A stretch of 64,000 nucleotides of DNA from Nesterenkonia populi (GTDB lineage Bacteria; Actinomycetota; Actinomycetes; Actinomycetales; Micrococcaceae): positions 496,001 through 560,000 of the forward strand of contig NZ_VOIL01000001.1 in assembly GCF_007994735.1 (NCBI RefSeq), read 5' to 3'. Under the pieces are notes generated by a model. That model was not told the origin of the DNA. It worked only from the letters and a program-made list of their open reading frames with translations, and made no database searches. Both the position numbers and the translations under genes were made by a program. Below, in pieces: positions 16,500 to 25,316 of the stretch; position 1 is the stretch's first letter; every line of letters starts with the position of its first letter.

Positions 16500-17753
16500 C
16501 TAGTCACCCAAGAGACTCAAGGGGACAACCGCTACCCCGTCAGACCGGCGGTACGCGTGCTTCCCCGAGTAGAGCACCATCACATCCGAAACCCTGTCAG
16601 GCATCTGCTCCCGCAACCAGCGCAGATGCTTCACATGCTCATCCGTGACGTGCGCCGACAGCTTCACCTCGACCCCCACCACGGAGCCGTCGAAGGCCTC
16701 CACGATGAGATCCACCTCCTGGCGCCCCGCCTTTGTTCTCAAGTGCCCAACGCGAGCATCCATGGCCTCAGCGATCACCCGCACAGACAAGGTCGCCAGC
16801 GACTCGAAGAGGTGCCCGGCCATTGCGGCGCCCTTAGATCCACCAAGATCCTGGGCTGTCAGCCCCAAGAGGTGAGCTGCCAGCCCGGGATCAGCCAACT
16901 GATGCTTCGGTGCGAACTGCAACCACTTGAACGGGCTGTTCAGGGCAGGGCTCCAGGCCGGCACAGGATCCAGGAGCCGCAGCTGCGTGAGTTGGTCCCG
17001 GTACGCGATGGTCGTGGTCTTGGCAGGCTGGTAACCATCACCGCTCGTAGTGGAATCCAGGATGCTCGAGTACGAAGCGGTCTGTGAGGAAGCTGCCGCA
17101 TACGCCGTGAGCCAACGACGAAGCGTCTCGGGACGGCGCACGGCATACCCCTGGTCCGGCATCTCCTTATCCACGATCCTTCGCAGGTACGCTTCGAGAC
17201 GGCGCTGCGCACCCTGAGGCGGCAAAGTGCAGATACCGGGGAATCCGCTCTGGGTAATCGCGGTGTAGTAGTCAGAGGCACTGAGCACAGACTCTCCGCT
17301 GAGCCGGTCAGCCTTGCCCCTCAGCATCTCCGACAAGCTGACGGCAGGGTCCTCAGCTCCCCGTTCGTGGAGAGCCATGGGTCGCATGCGGACGGAGGTG
17401 ATCCGACCTGCTCCTGAATGGGTGCCGTTCCCCGGAGCAGGCGACGCGCTCCCCGTCAGCAAGAATCTTGCCGGTGGCGCCCCCTCATCCACTCGCCGCC
17501 GCACCGAATCCCAAATAGGCGGGTAATGCTGCCACTCATCCAGGAGGAGGGTTCCCGCAGGAGCGCCTTCGAACTTAGGGTCTGCCTGAACCACCGCACG
17601 TTCAGCCTCATCGTCGAGATGCCAGGAATGGCCTGCGCGACGCCGCGCCGTTTCTGTCTTTCCGACGCCCTTCGGACCGTCGATCGCCACTGCAGACTCG
17701 TAGGTGAGTAGCTCATCAAGCTGGGCATCGATACTTCTCAGGCGGTATTCCAC
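16500..17753 (-). CDS. AAA ATPase with DUF4143 C-terminal domain
   Basis: A 417-residue protein. Walker A GPKGVGKTETARR (about 24-36), Walker B TLLLDEWQHYP (about 67-77) and a sensor FLLTGSASPAP. The C-terminal DUF4143 domain contains HLFESLATLSVRVIAEAM, then LRTKAGRQEVDLIVE and VGVEVKLSAHV, a PD-(D/E)XK-like D...E-x-K core that looks intact. It starts at GTG 17753, just beside three 23-bp tandem repeats. It is the intact relative of the broken gene at 3224-4130. A role as a regulated nuclease/ATPase of selfish or defensive type is inferred from context, not proven. Confidence 0.82.
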   Translation of the reverse strand: MEYRLRSIDAQLDELLTYESAVAIDGPKGVGKTETARRRAGHSWHLDDEAERAVVQADPKFEGAPAGTLLLDEWQHYPPIWDSVRRRVDEGAPPARFLLTGSASPAPGNGTHSGAGRITSVRMRPMALHERGAEDPAVSLSEMLRGKADRLSGESVLSASDYYTAITQSGFPGICTLPPQGAQRRLEAYLRRIVDKEMPDQGYAVRRPETLRRWLTAYAAASSQTASYSSILDSTTSGDGYQPAKTTTIAYRDQLTQLRLLDPVPAWSPALNSPFKWLQFAPKHQLADPGLAAHLLGLTAQDLGGSKGAAMAGHLFESLATLSVRVIAEAMDARVGHLRTKAGRQEVDLIVEAFDGSVVGVEVKLSAHVTDEHVKHLRWLREQMPDRVSDVMVLYSGKHAYRRSDGVAVVPLSLLGD

Positions 17754-17759
17754 ACCCCT

Positions 17760-17828
17760 ACGCTACCGTTTGAACACACTTTACGCTACTTTTCGAACAT
17801 CTTCTACGCTACCTTTTGAACACCCTTT
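17760..17828 (-). repeat. Three tandem 23-bp repeats upstream of the DUF4143 ATPase
   Basis: Copies at 17760-17782, 17783-17805 and 17806-17828 follow each other with no gap. The unit on the plus strand starts ACGCTAC and carries TTTGAACA or TTCGAACA near its centre; the first and third copies differ at three positions and the middle one is more diverged. The first copy begins 7 bp from the GTG start, so a repressor bound here would block expression. Confidence 0.8.
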
Positions 17829-17901
17829 GACCCTCTTGAGCAAGCTTCCGACCTGGCCATTTCCTTATTTGCACACGTTCCACTACCGCGTTTGCATCCG
17901 G

Positions 17902-18054
17902 CTACCACCGTGGGTTCCGCGGCTTCGGCTGGCAGACGGGGCAGAAGTAGCTGCTGCGGCCCATGAACCTCTCCCGGCAGATCGGGGTGCTGCAGCGATC
18001 GCACGGCTCACCGCCCCGACCGTAGGCGTTCAAAGACCGGTCAAAGTAGCCCAA
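17902..18054 (-). pseudogene. Relic of a second Fpg/MutM gene (zinc-finger end only)
   Basis: Translating the minus strand from 18054 to a TAG at 17902 gives about 50 codons that match the end of intact MutM at 18982-19911: [41 protein letters not shown]. All four zinc-binding cysteines (CxxC...CxxC) are kept. An in-frame TAG stands directly upstream and no glycosylase domain exists. It lies next to the tandem repeats, with a PhzF-like gene between relic and intact gene. The divergence suggests a different paralogue rather than a recent duplication. Confidence 0.75.
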
Positions 18055-18102
18055 CTACACCGCTGTAACTGGCTTACCGCGCAAGTATGTCCTAATGTCC
18101 CA

Positions 18103-18936
18103 TCAGCCCGAAATAGGCCGAGCCGTGCCGCTAACCCGCACCCCTGCATCTCCTCGGGCATCCACTGCAAGCAGGCAAGGCTGCCCCATGTCCTCCCCCT
18201 GCAGAACGGTGAATTGACCGTCTGCGGGGAGAAGATCGTGCGTCCGCAGGAAGCCACCGAGTGCCGCCGCAGCGGCCCCGGTCGCAGGATCCTCTATCAC
18301 CCCACCGACGGGGAACGCGTTGCGCGAGTGAATGAAGGTCGGTGACTCCCGGAAGAGCAGGCTGACCGTGCCCCACCCTTTCCGCAGCATGAGATCTTTG
18401 AGTCCTTCGAAATCGTACTCGAGTTCAGCGAGCCGCTCACGGGACGCCGCCCAGAGAATCGGATGCCACAAGCCGCCGAATGCCGCACCATAAGGCAAGG
18501 AAGGATCGAGGTCGCCCTCATCCCATCCGAGCAGTTCCAACAGCTCCGACAACACCTCGAGGGCGGTAGTGTCAGGGGTGACCGTGGTGAGAGTCGCCTG
18601 CGGCCCGTGAGGACCGTCCACAACCTCGACCGGAATCTCTCCGACGTTCGAGCGCAGCAGCAGATCGCCTGCTCCATATCGATCCTCGGCCAAAGCCACG
18701 GATGCCGCAACGGTCGCGTGCCCACAGAAATCGACCTCTGCCTGCGGGCTGAAGTAGCGGATCGAGTACTCACGCTCACCAATCGGGCGGAGAAACGCGG
18801 TCTCCGAGTATCCGAGATCTGACGCAAGCGCCAGCATCTCATGTGCGTCCATTGCCGACGCATCAAGAACAACACCGGCGGGATTGCCGCCACCATTCGC
18901 AGTGGGGAACGCACTGTAGCTGAGGTAGGTCATCAT
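18103..18936 (-). CDS. PhzF-family isomerase-like protein
   Basis: A 277-residue protein of the PhzF/YddE fold (diaminopimelate-epimerase-like). The N-terminal motif GGGNPAGVVLDA (about 14-25) and the family GHAT motif with FCGHATVAA (about 70-78) are present, as are SETAF (catalytic glutamate region, about 44-48) and the C-terminal EDPATGAAAAALGGFL (about 216-231). Members isomerise small acids or amino-acid-like compounds; no phenazine genes are nearby, so the substrate is open. An ATG pair at 18936/18933 is chosen because the family begins there; the frame extends 13 codons upstream. Confidence 0.85.
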   Translation of the reverse strand: MMTYLSYSAFPTANGGGNPAGVVLDASAMDAHEMLALASDLGYSETAFLRPIGEREYSIRYFSPQAEVDFCGHATVAASVALAEDRYGAGDLLLRSNVGEIPVEVVDGPHGPQATLTTVTPDTTALEVLSELLELLGWDEGDLDPSLPYGAAFGGLWHPILWAASRERLAELEYDFEGLKDLMLRKGWGTVSLLFRESPTFIHSRNAFPVGGVIEDPATGAAAAALGGFLRTHDLLPADGQFTVLQGEDMGQPCLLAVDARGDAGVRVSGTARPISG

Positions 18937-18981
18937 CGTAGTGTACAGACGGCATGACAAGCACTCGTCGCACAACGACGC

Positions 18982-19911
18982 TTACCGCTGGCACCTTGGG
19001 CAGAAGTACGACGACCGGTTCATGAACTTCTCACGGCTGATGGGGGTCCCGCAGCGTGAGCAGGGTCGGCCCGCCTGGCCGTAGCACTGCAGGGACCGGT
19101 CGAAGTACCCGCTCGCCCCATTCACGTTCACGTACAGGCTGTCGAAGCTCGTGCCGCCCGCGGCGAGCGCATCACCCATCACCTCCTGCAGGCTGGACAG
19201 CAGCAGGGACGCCTGGGCCCGAGTGATCGTCTCCGTGCGGCGGGCATAATGCAGCCGGGTCCGCCACAGCGCCTCATCCGCGTAGATGTTCCCCACCCCG
19301 GAGACCATCCCCTGGTCCAACAGGGCCCGCTTCAGCCCTGTGCGCCGCCCCCGCAGCGTCCGGAAGAACCTTTCCGCCGTGGTCACCGGTTCCAGCGGAT
19401 CCGGGGCGATGTGTGCGGCGGCCGCCGGCACCAGCCGAGGCACGCCGTCGCCCGCCCCCTCCGTAAGCACAGGGTCAGGAACAAGGGGGCTGATCTGCAT
19501 GCCGCCGAAGATCCGCTGATCCACGAACCGCAGCTGATCCGGGGCCTCCTCCACCGCCCCCTGCTCCTCCAAGTGCGGCAGCGCGCCCAGGTGCAGAGTG
19601 ATCTTGAGGTGCTTCTCCAACGGGGCATCCGCTGCCTCCACCAGCACCTGGCCGCTCATGCCCAGATGGATCATCAGCGTCTGCTCCAGCGGGGCCCCGT
19701 ACTGGTCATTCAGCGGAATCCACAGGAACTTGCCCCGTCGCTCCGGGACTCCCAGCGTCCGGTCCACCAGCTCGCGGCGGAAATGCTCCGGGCCCTCCGC
19801 ATACCGGCGCAGGCTCCGCGGATCATGCACCTGGACCTGAAGAACCGGGCGCCGGGCCGCCCACGTCTCCACACCGCGGCGAACCACTTCCACTTCAGGC
19901 AGCTCAGGCAC
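18982..19911 (-). CDS. mutM: Formamidopyrimidine-DNA glycosylase
   Basis: A 309-residue Fpg. The catalytic N-terminal PELPEVE (P1 after Met removal, E2) is exact; the conserved lysine in RRGKFLW (about 59-65), MIHLGMSG (about 80-87), GVGNIYADE (about 206-214, helix-two-turn-helix) and the zinc finger CSRCGTP with FCPRCQ at the end are present. It excises 8-oxoguanine and other oxidised purines and cleaves the abasic site. It has a roughly 30-residue acidic/alanine-rich insertion (about 115-170) relative to compact Fpgs. A zinc-finger relic of a second Fpg lies 0.9 kb away. Confidence 0.95.
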   Translation of the reverse strand: MPELPEVEVVRRGVETWAARRPVLQVQVHDPRSLRRYAEGPEHFRRELVDRTLGVPERRGKFLWIPLNDQYGAPLEQTLMIHLGMSGQVLVEAADAPLEKHLKITLHLGALPHLEEQGAVEEAPDQLRFVDQRIFGGMQISPLVPDPVLTEGAGDGVPRLVPAAAAHIAPDPLEPVTTAERFFRTLRGRRTGLKRALLDQGMVSGVGNIYADEALWRTRLHYARRTETITRAQASLLLSSLQEVMGDALAAGGTSFDSLYVNVNGASGYFDRSLQCYGQAGRPCSRCGTPISREKFMNRSSYFCPRCQR

Positions 19912-19972
19912 TCTTCTCCCCCATCGACGGTGCTCCAGTCCTCAACCTAATACTCCCAACAGGTGACGCTTC

Positions 19973-19984
19973 TTCAAATTTGAA
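19973..19984. promoter_or_regulatory. Palindromic operator-like site upstream of yceI
   Basis: TTCAAATTTGAA is a perfect 12-bp palindrome inside the 16-mer TTCTTCAAATTTGAAA. The same 16-mer stands upstream of the pirin gene at 37277-37292. It lies 112 bp before the YceI start. Its symmetry and size suit a MarR/TetR-type repressor. Confidence 0.5.
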
Positions 19985-20096
19985 ATAAGGTGGTGCCCAG
20001 CTTGGTTGCCTACGTTCGAGGTGTGCACGGCACAGACCCGCAGCAGGACCTCAAGCAGACCACGCAGTTCCCGAGAAAAGATCTGAGGAGATCATC

Positions 20097-20633
20097 ATGG
20101 CAATTACTCTCACCCCCGGCACCTGGACCCTGGACGCAGGCCACTCCGAGATCGGCATGACCGTGCGTCACGCCGGCATCTCCAAGGTGCGCGCCGTGTT
20201 CGAGGAGGCCACCGGCACCCTGAAGGTCGCCGAGGACGGCACTTCCGACGTCGACGTGCACGTGCGCGCCGACTCCTTCAACTCCAAGAACGGCGACCGC
20301 GACGCCCACGTCCGCGGTGAGGACTTCCTCAACGCCGAGGAGCACCCCGAGCTGACCTTCGTCGCCAAGGAGGTCAAGCCCACCGGTGAGACCTTCGACC
20401 TGACCGGCGAGCTGACCATCCGCGGCGTCTCCAAGGAGATCACCTTCGAGGTCGAGTTCGGCGGCCAGGCCGTGGACCCGTTCGGCGCCACCCGCGCCGG
20501 CTTCTCCGGCTCCGCCGTGATCTCCCGCAAGGACTTCGGCCTGAACTGGAACGCAGCGCTCGAGGCCGGCGGCGTCCTCGTGGGCGACAAGGTCACCCTG
20601 GACATCGAGTCCGCCTTCGTCCACCAGGGCTGA
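20097..20633 (+). CDS. YceI-family protein
   Basis: A 178-residue YceI-like lipocalin-fold protein: the family opening GTWTLDAGHSEIGMTVRH (about 7-24), the mid segment LNAEEHPELTFVAKEV and the C-terminal SRKDFGLNWNAALEAGGVLV (about 142-161). There is no signal peptide, so it is cytoplasmic here, unlike the periplasmic E. coli protein. Family members bind polyisoprenoid or long-chain lipids, and YceI is often induced by base, quinone or osmotic stress. ATG 20097 is preceded by a ribosome site (GAGGAGATCATC). Monocistronic, followed by a GC-rich hairpin. Confidence 0.9.
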   Translation: MAITLTPGTWTLDAGHSEIGMTVRHAGISKVRAVFEEATGTLKVAEDGTSDVDVHVRADSFNSKNGDRDAHVRGEDFLNAEEHPELTFVAKEVKPTGETFDLTGELTIRGVSKEITFEVEFGGQAVDPFGATRAGFSGSAVISRKDFGLNWNAALEAGGVLVGDKVTLDIESAFVHQG

Positions 20634-20652
20634 GCCCCTCAAGCACGACGCC

Positions 20653-20697
20653 GCAGGGCCCGGTCATCTGCCAGCACAGCAGAGGACCGGGCCCTGC
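20653..20697 (+). terminator. Hairpin terminator after yceI
   Basis: 13-bp stem GCAGGGCCCGGTC (20653-20665) pairs with GACCGGGCCCTGC (20685-20697) around a 19-nt loop. No T-tract follows, so it may be an actinobacterial-type terminator lacking U-run. Confidence 0.6.
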
Positions 20698-20983
20698 GTG
20701 CACCTGGATGAATGGAGCCTGTGAAGCCTGGGCCGGAGGAACAGAGCGGCAGAGAAGCTCTCCAGAGCCAAAGCCCCGCCCCTCCGGGGCCCTGGAGCTG
20801 CGGCGGTGGAGCCTCAGCATGGTCGCCGCCGACGCCGACATCTCGCACCAGCCCATCCAGGCACCGTCAAGCCGGAACTGATGCTCTTCTGGGGTTACCG
20901 AACCCACGGGACGTAGACTGTCCCGCGACACTGCCCGCAGTGCGGCGTGCCCTTCCCCCACAGGCACACGCACGTTCAACCCC
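20698..20983. other. Non-coding leader region before fhaA
   Basis: No gene or tRNA is seen here. The only features are short GC-rich hairpins such as CCCCGCCCC/GGGGC near 20795 and a possible -10 element TAGACT at 20914-20919, without a convincing -35. Confidence 0.4.
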
Positions 20984-20997
20984 AAAAGGAGGTGGCT

Positions 20998-21771
20998 GTG
21001 GGACTGCTCGACTCACTGGAGCGCGGCATCGAGAAGGCTGTCCGCAGCGCCTTCTCCCCGCACGGAGGGAGCCTCGGCCCCGTGGAGATCGCCACCGCCG
21101 TCCGCCGTCATATGGACCGCGAGTCCACCCATGCACCCAACGGCGCCACCCTGGTGCCCAACCTCTTCAAGATCCGCCTCTCCGAGACCGACTTCAGCGA
21201 AGCCAAGAAGTACGGCACCACCCTGGCCGAGGAGCTCTGCGAAGAGATCATCCGCCACGCCGACTCCCAGGACTACACCCTGCTCGGCTCCGTGAAGGCC
21301 ACCTTCGTGAAGAACACTGAGCTCAAAAAGGGCCAGATGAGCATCGAGACCACCACCGACTCCGGGGCCGCCCCCGAAGCGCCCTCCGCCCCCCAGGCAT
21401 CCGGCCGGCCCGCCGCCGCCGCAGGCCCCGCAGCCACCGCCGCCCTGCCCACCAGCATGGCGAAAGCAGGCGCAGAGGCCGCCAAGACCAGCGCCATCCT
21501 CGAGCACGCCGGGAACACCCACGCTCTCAGCGAGGACACCATCATCGGGCGGTCCTCCTCAGCGGACATCACCATCACCGACACCGGCGTCTCCCGGCAG
21601 CACCTGGAGATCTTCGAGCACGAAGGCCGCTGGTACGCGCGTGACCTCGGCTCCACCAACGGGTCCTCCGTAGAGGGCCAGCCGCTCACCCCCGCCACCG
21701 GAGACGCGGAGCTCTACGACTCCGCCACCATCGCCATGGGCAACGCCCGGCTGCGATTCCGCCTGGGGTGA
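20998..21771 (+). CDS. fhaA: FhaA: DUF3662 and FHA domain protein
   Basis: A 257-residue protein. GTG 20998 has an excellent AAAAGGAGGT just upstream and starts MGLLDSLERGIEKAV, the standard opening of the N-terminal DUF3662 domain (1-110). A linker rich in A/P/G follows (about 120-170), then a C-terminal FHA domain (about 175-257) with IIGRSSSADITI, VSRQH and DLGSTNGS, the phosphothreonine-binding set. In mycobacteria FhaA binds phosphorylated MviN/MurJ and the PASTA kinase and tunes peptidoglycan synthesis. It is the first gene of the operon down to gatD. Confidence 0.93.
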   Translation: MGLLDSLERGIEKAVRSAFSPHGGSLGPVEIATAVRRHMDRESTHAPNGATLVPNLFKIRLSETDFSEAKKYGTTLAEELCEEIIRHADSQDYTLLGSVKATFVKNTELKKGQMSIETTTDSGAAPEAPSAPQASGRPAAAAGPAATAALPTSMAKAGAEAAKTSAILEHAGNTHALSEDTIIGRSSSADITITDTGVSRQHLEIFEHEGRWYARDLGSTNGSSVEGQPLTPATGDAELYDSATIAMGNARLRFRLG

Positions 21772-21784
21772 CTCGGAGGAGCCT

Positions 21785-22294
21785 ATGAGCGAACTCGCCA
21801 TCACCGTCCTGCAGTTCGGCCTGCTGCTGCTGCTGTGGATCCTGATCCTCTCCATCATCGCCGCCCAGGGCCGCGACATGATGGTCTCCCGCCGCTCCCG
21901 CACACGGACCGGGAGCCCCGCCTCCCAGCCGCCGGCCCCGCAGGGGAGCAGCCCCGGCAGCGGCGAGCAGGCCACCATGCACCAGGCGCCCGCCCACCGG
22001 CCCAAGCCCCGCCGGCTCGTGGTCTCGGAGGGCCCGCACGTGGGCACCGAGGTGGAGCTGGGCTCATCCCCGGTCATGCTCGGCCGCGCCCAGGAGTGCA
22101 CCGTGGTGCTCGACGACGACTACTCCTCCGGCCGCCACGCCCGCCTGTTCCCTCAGGGATCCCGCTGGTTCATCGAGGACCTCGGCTCCACCAACGGAAC
22201 CTGGCTCGGCGATGAGCAGCTCACCCGCGCCTCCACCGTGGAGCCCGGGGACCGCATCCGCATCGGCAAGACCGTCCTGGAGCTGAGAACGTAG
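21785..22294 (+). CDS. fhaB: FhaB (FipA): membrane-anchored FHA protein
   Basis: A 169-residue protein with one N-terminal membrane helix (LQFGLLLLLWILILSIIAA, about 10-28), a basic then Pro/Gly-rich linker and a C-terminal FHA domain with MLGRAQECTVVL, SSGRHARL and DLGSTNGTWL. It is the phosphopeptide-recognition partner of Ser/Thr kinases in division and wall synthesis (FipA in mycobacteria). It lies 13 bp after fhaA with a GGAG ribosome site; its TAG shares one base with the pstP start. Confidence 0.92.
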   Translation: MSELAITVLQFGLLLLLWILILSIIAAQGRDMMVSRRSRTRTGSPASQPPAPQGSSPGSGEQATMHQAPAHRPKPRRLVVSEGPHVGTEVELGSSPVMLGRAQECTVVLDDDYSSGRHARLFPQGSRWFIEDLGSTNGTWLGDEQLTRASTVEPGDRIRIGKTVLELRT

Positions 22295-23874
22295 TGGCCC
22301 TGGTCTTCCGCTTCGCCGCACGCTCCGAGGACGGGGTCGTCCGCTCCAAGAACGACGACTCCGGTTACGCGGGCCGTTTCTTCGCCGTCGTCGCCGACGG
22401 GATGGGCGGCCATGCCGGCGGCGACGTCGCCTCTGCCTCCACCGTGCTGGACCTCGCCCACCTGGACACCCGAGGGTTCTCCGAGCCGGACACCGTCCTG
22501 CCCGACGAGATCCAGACCGCCAACGCGTTCCTGTCCAAACTGGTGGAGACCAACCCGAAGCTGCAGGGGATGGGAACCACCATCACCGCGCTGCTGATCA
22601 CCAAGGACCGCCTTCAGTTCGCCCACGTGGGGGACTCGCGGGCCTACCGGCTGAAGAAGGGCCGGTTCCGGCAGATCAGCAAGGACCACACGTTCGTCCA
22701 GCGGCTCATCGACGAGGGCCGGCTCAACCCCGAGGCCGCCGAGTACCACCCGCACAAGAACGTGCTGATGAGGGTCCTCGGCGACGTCGACGCCTCCCCC
22801 GAGCTGGACATCACCAGCTTCCCGCTCGAGGCCGGCGAGCGCTGGCTGCTCTGCTCCGACGGGCTCAACGCGATCGTCTCCGACCGGCTGATCGATCAGA
22901 AGCTGCGCTCCACCCTCTCCCTGGAGCAGATCGTCGACGATCTCACCAACCTGACCCTCGACGGAGGCGCCCCGGACAACGTCACCGTCGTCGCCCTGGA
23001 GGTGGTCGACGCCGACGAGGCAGACCTCGCCGACTCCGACTCCCTGCCGCTGTCCGAGCAGGCGGTCGCCGCCGCGGAGGGCCCCTACACATGGGACGAG
23101 AACCCTCACCAGACGATGGAGATGGACCTCATTCCCGTGGTCAACAAGGAGGCCATGACCGGCCACGAGTACGACGACGCCGAGCTCTCCCCGCTCTCAG
23201 CCTCCATGGTCCGCTCCACCATCGGGGTCCGCCCCCACGTGCTGGTCGGCGCGGCCACCACCGCCACTGAGACCGGCACCATCCCGCTGGTGCCGCGCAA
23301 CGTGGACGAGCACCCGGTCCCCGTGCTCTCCGGGCAGCCGCTGAAGCCGGTGCGGCACACCTACTCGGAGATGCTCGCCGGCTACGACCCCCACCACAAG
23401 GACCCGCTGACCCGGGTGGCCGACGACGCCGACACCGACACCGAGGACGGCGGAGACTCCCAGGAGCAGGAGCAGGAGGACGAGGACTTCGGCCTCGAGC
23501 TCGACGATGACGACGTCGACTCCCTCGCCCAGGCGCGCCGACGCCGCGCCTGGTTCCTGCCGACGTTCGTCGCGCTGCTGACCGTTCTGGTCGCCGTGGT
23601 CGCGTTCATCGGCTACGTGTGGACCCAGCAGCAGTACTACGTGGGCGAGGACGACGGCGAGGTCGCCATCTACACCGGGGTCTCCCAGGAGCTCGGGCCC
23701 ATCAGCCTCTCGGAGGTCAACGAACACTCCGGAATCCCCATCGATGAGCTGAGCCGCTACGAGCGGGACCGCCTGGAGTCCGGCATCCCCGCCGACGACC
23801 GCCGCCACGCGGAGCAGATCGTCGAAGCCCTGGCCGACGACGCCGACCTCACTGAGGATGGTGACCAGCAATGA
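22294..23874 (+). CDS. pstP: PP2C-family Ser/Thr protein phosphatase
   Basis: A 526-residue protein with an N-terminal PP2C domain (about 1-240). Metal-binding and core motifs are VRSKNDDSGY, VADGMGGHAGGD, GDSRAYRL, CSDGLNAI and APDNVTVV. A long acidic linker, one membrane helix (TFVALLTVLVAVVAFIGYVW, about 428-447) and an extracellular domain of ~75 residues follow. It dephosphorylates PknA, PknB and their substrates. The start is GTG 22294 overlapping the fhaB stop, and the end overlaps rodA by 4 bp (ATGA). Confidence 0.93.
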   Translation: MALVFRFAARSEDGVVRSKNDDSGYAGRFFAVVADGMGGHAGGDVASASTVLDLAHLDTRGFSEPDTVLPDEIQTANAFLSKLVETNPKLQGMGTTITALLITKDRLQFAHVGDSRAYRLKKGRFRQISKDHTFVQRLIDEGRLNPEAAEYHPHKNVLMRVLGDVDASPELDITSFPLEAGERWLLCSDGLNAIVSDRLIDQKLRSTLSLEQIVDDLTNLTLDGGAPDNVTVVALEVVDADEADLADSDSLPLSEQAVAAAEGPYTWDENPHQTMEMDLIPVVNKEAMTGHEYDDAELSPLSASMVRSTIGVRPHVLVGAATTATETGTIPLVPRNVDEHPVPVLSGQPLKPVRHTYSEMLAGYDPHHKDPLTRVADDADTDTEDGGDSQEQEQEDEDFGLELDDDDVDSLAQARRRRAWFLPTFVALLTVLVAVVAFIGYVWTQQQYYVGEDDGEVAIYTGVSQELGPISLSEVNEHSGIPIDELSRYERDRLESGIPADDRRHAEQIVEALADDADLTEDGDQQ

Positions 23875-25316
23875 CCGCCTCCACGGAGACCTACCGCCCC
23901 CGCCGAAACATAGAGCTGCTGCTGCTGGCCGCCGCGCTGGTGATCGGCATCGGCGCCCAGCTGCTCGTCGGCATCACCCTCGACGAGACCCTGGACTCCT
24001 TCTACTGGGTGACCGGCGGACTGTATGCCGCCATGGCCCTGGGCTTCCACGTGGTGCTGAGGCTGCGCGCACGGTACGCCGACCCGTTCATCCTGCCCAT
24101 CGTGGTCACCCTCAACGGGCTGGGGATCGCGATGATCCACCGGCTGGACCTCACCCCCAACTACGAGGACGTCGCCGGCCGGCAGCTGGCCTGGACCGCC
24201 GTGTCCATGCTCGCCGCCGTCGCCCTGATGTGGTTCCTCAAGGACCACCGGCGGCTGCGCCAGGTCACCTACATCTCCCTGCTGGCCAGCGTCATCCTGC
24301 TGATGATGCCGATGCTCCCGGGCATCGGCATGGAGCTCAACGGGGCGCGGGTGTGGGTGAACCTCGGCATCGCCACCTTCCAGCCCGGTGAGCTCGCCAA
24401 AGTCACCCTGGCGATATTCTTCGCCGGGTTCCTCGCCAACAACCGTGACCTCATCCTGCTCGCCGGCAAGAAGATCGGTCCGCTGAGCCTCCCCCGCGCC
24501 CGGGACCTCGCACCCCTGTTCATCGCCTGGCTGGCGGCACTGGGCGTGCTGATCATGCAGAACGACCTCGGCACCGCCCTGATGTTCTTCGGCCTCTTTG
24601 TGGCCGTGATCTACGTGGCGACCTCGCGGATCTCCTGGATCGTCATCGGCGGCGGGTTCATCGCAGCCGGCGCCGCCCTGGCCTTCATGTACGTCCCGCA
24701 CGCCCAGCAGCGCCTGCAGATCTGGCTGGACCCCTTCGACCCGGACATCTACGGACGCGAGTTCGGCGGCTCCCACCAGGTGGTCCAGGGACTCTTCGGC
24801 CTGGCCAACGGCGGGCTGTCCGGCACCGGCCTCGGCTCGGGCTCCCCCCAGATGGCGCCCCTGGCCAACTCGGACATGATCCCCGCCGCCTTCGGCGAGG
24901 AGCTGGGATTCATCGGCCTGGCCGCGATGCTGGTGCTCTACCTGCTGCTCTTCAGCCGCTACATGCGCGCCGGCATCGGCACCCGCGACTCCTTCGGCAA
25001 GCTGCTCGCCGTGGGCCTGGCCGTGGTGCTGGTGCTTCAGGTGTTCGTCGTCGTCGGCGGCATCACCCGGGTCATTCCCATGTCCGGCCTGGTCTCACCG
25101 TTCCTGGCCGCCGGCGGCTCCGCGCTGCTGGCCAACTGGCTGATCGTCGCGCTGATGCTGCTGATCAGCCACTCCGCGCGCCGGCCCGTCGTCGTCGGAG
25201 GAATGGTCAACACCTCCGGGGAGGGGGCCTCCGGCACCGAGCACCCGCTGACCTGGAAGGACACCGGAGAGACCCAGCCGGCCCGTCAGAGCGAGCCCGC
25301 CGGAGGTGACCGATGA
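23871..25316 (+). CDS. rodA: RodA/FtsW-family peptidoglycan glycosyltransferase
   Basis: A 481-residue SEDS protein with about ten membrane helices. Family landmarks are GARVWVNLGIATFQPGELAK (about 161-180), NDLGTALMFFGLF near 227 and the late PFLAAGGSALLANW. The conserved aspartate/glutamate cluster and loop with YGREFGGSHQVVQGLFGLA belong to the catalytic extracellular side. It polymerises lipid II together with the class B PBP encoded next (4-bp ATGA overlap). The hydrophilic C-terminal tail (~50 residues) is cytoplasmic and may be phosphorylated by the operon's kinases (inference). Confidence 0.93.
   Translation: MTASTETYRPRRNIELLLLAAALVIGIGAQLLVGITLDETLDSFYWVTGGLYAAMALGFHVVLRLRARYADPFILPIVVTLNGLGIAMIHRLDLTPNYEDVAGRQLAWTAVSMLAAVALMWFLKDHRRLRQVTYISLLASVILLMMPMLPGIGMELNGARVWVNLGIATFQPGELAKVTLAIFFAGFLANNRDLILLAGKKIGPLSLPRARDLAPLFIAWLAALGVLIMQNDLGTALMFFGLFVAVIYVATSRISWIVIGGGFIAAGAALAFMYVPHAQQRLQIWLDPFDPDIYGREFGGSHQVVQGLFGLANGGLSGTGLGSGSPQMAPLANSDMIPAAFGEELGFIGLAAMLVLYLLLFSRYMRAGIGTRDSFGKLLAVGLAVVLVLQVFVVVGGITRVIPMSGLVSPFLAAGGSALLANWLIVALMLLISHSARRPVVVGGMVNTSGEGASGTEHPLTWKDTGETQPARQSEPAGGDR

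Noticed and set aside
20634..20997. A tRNA gene before fhaA, as in some relatives
   Set aside because: No T-arm consensus or cloverleaf could be found in this gap.
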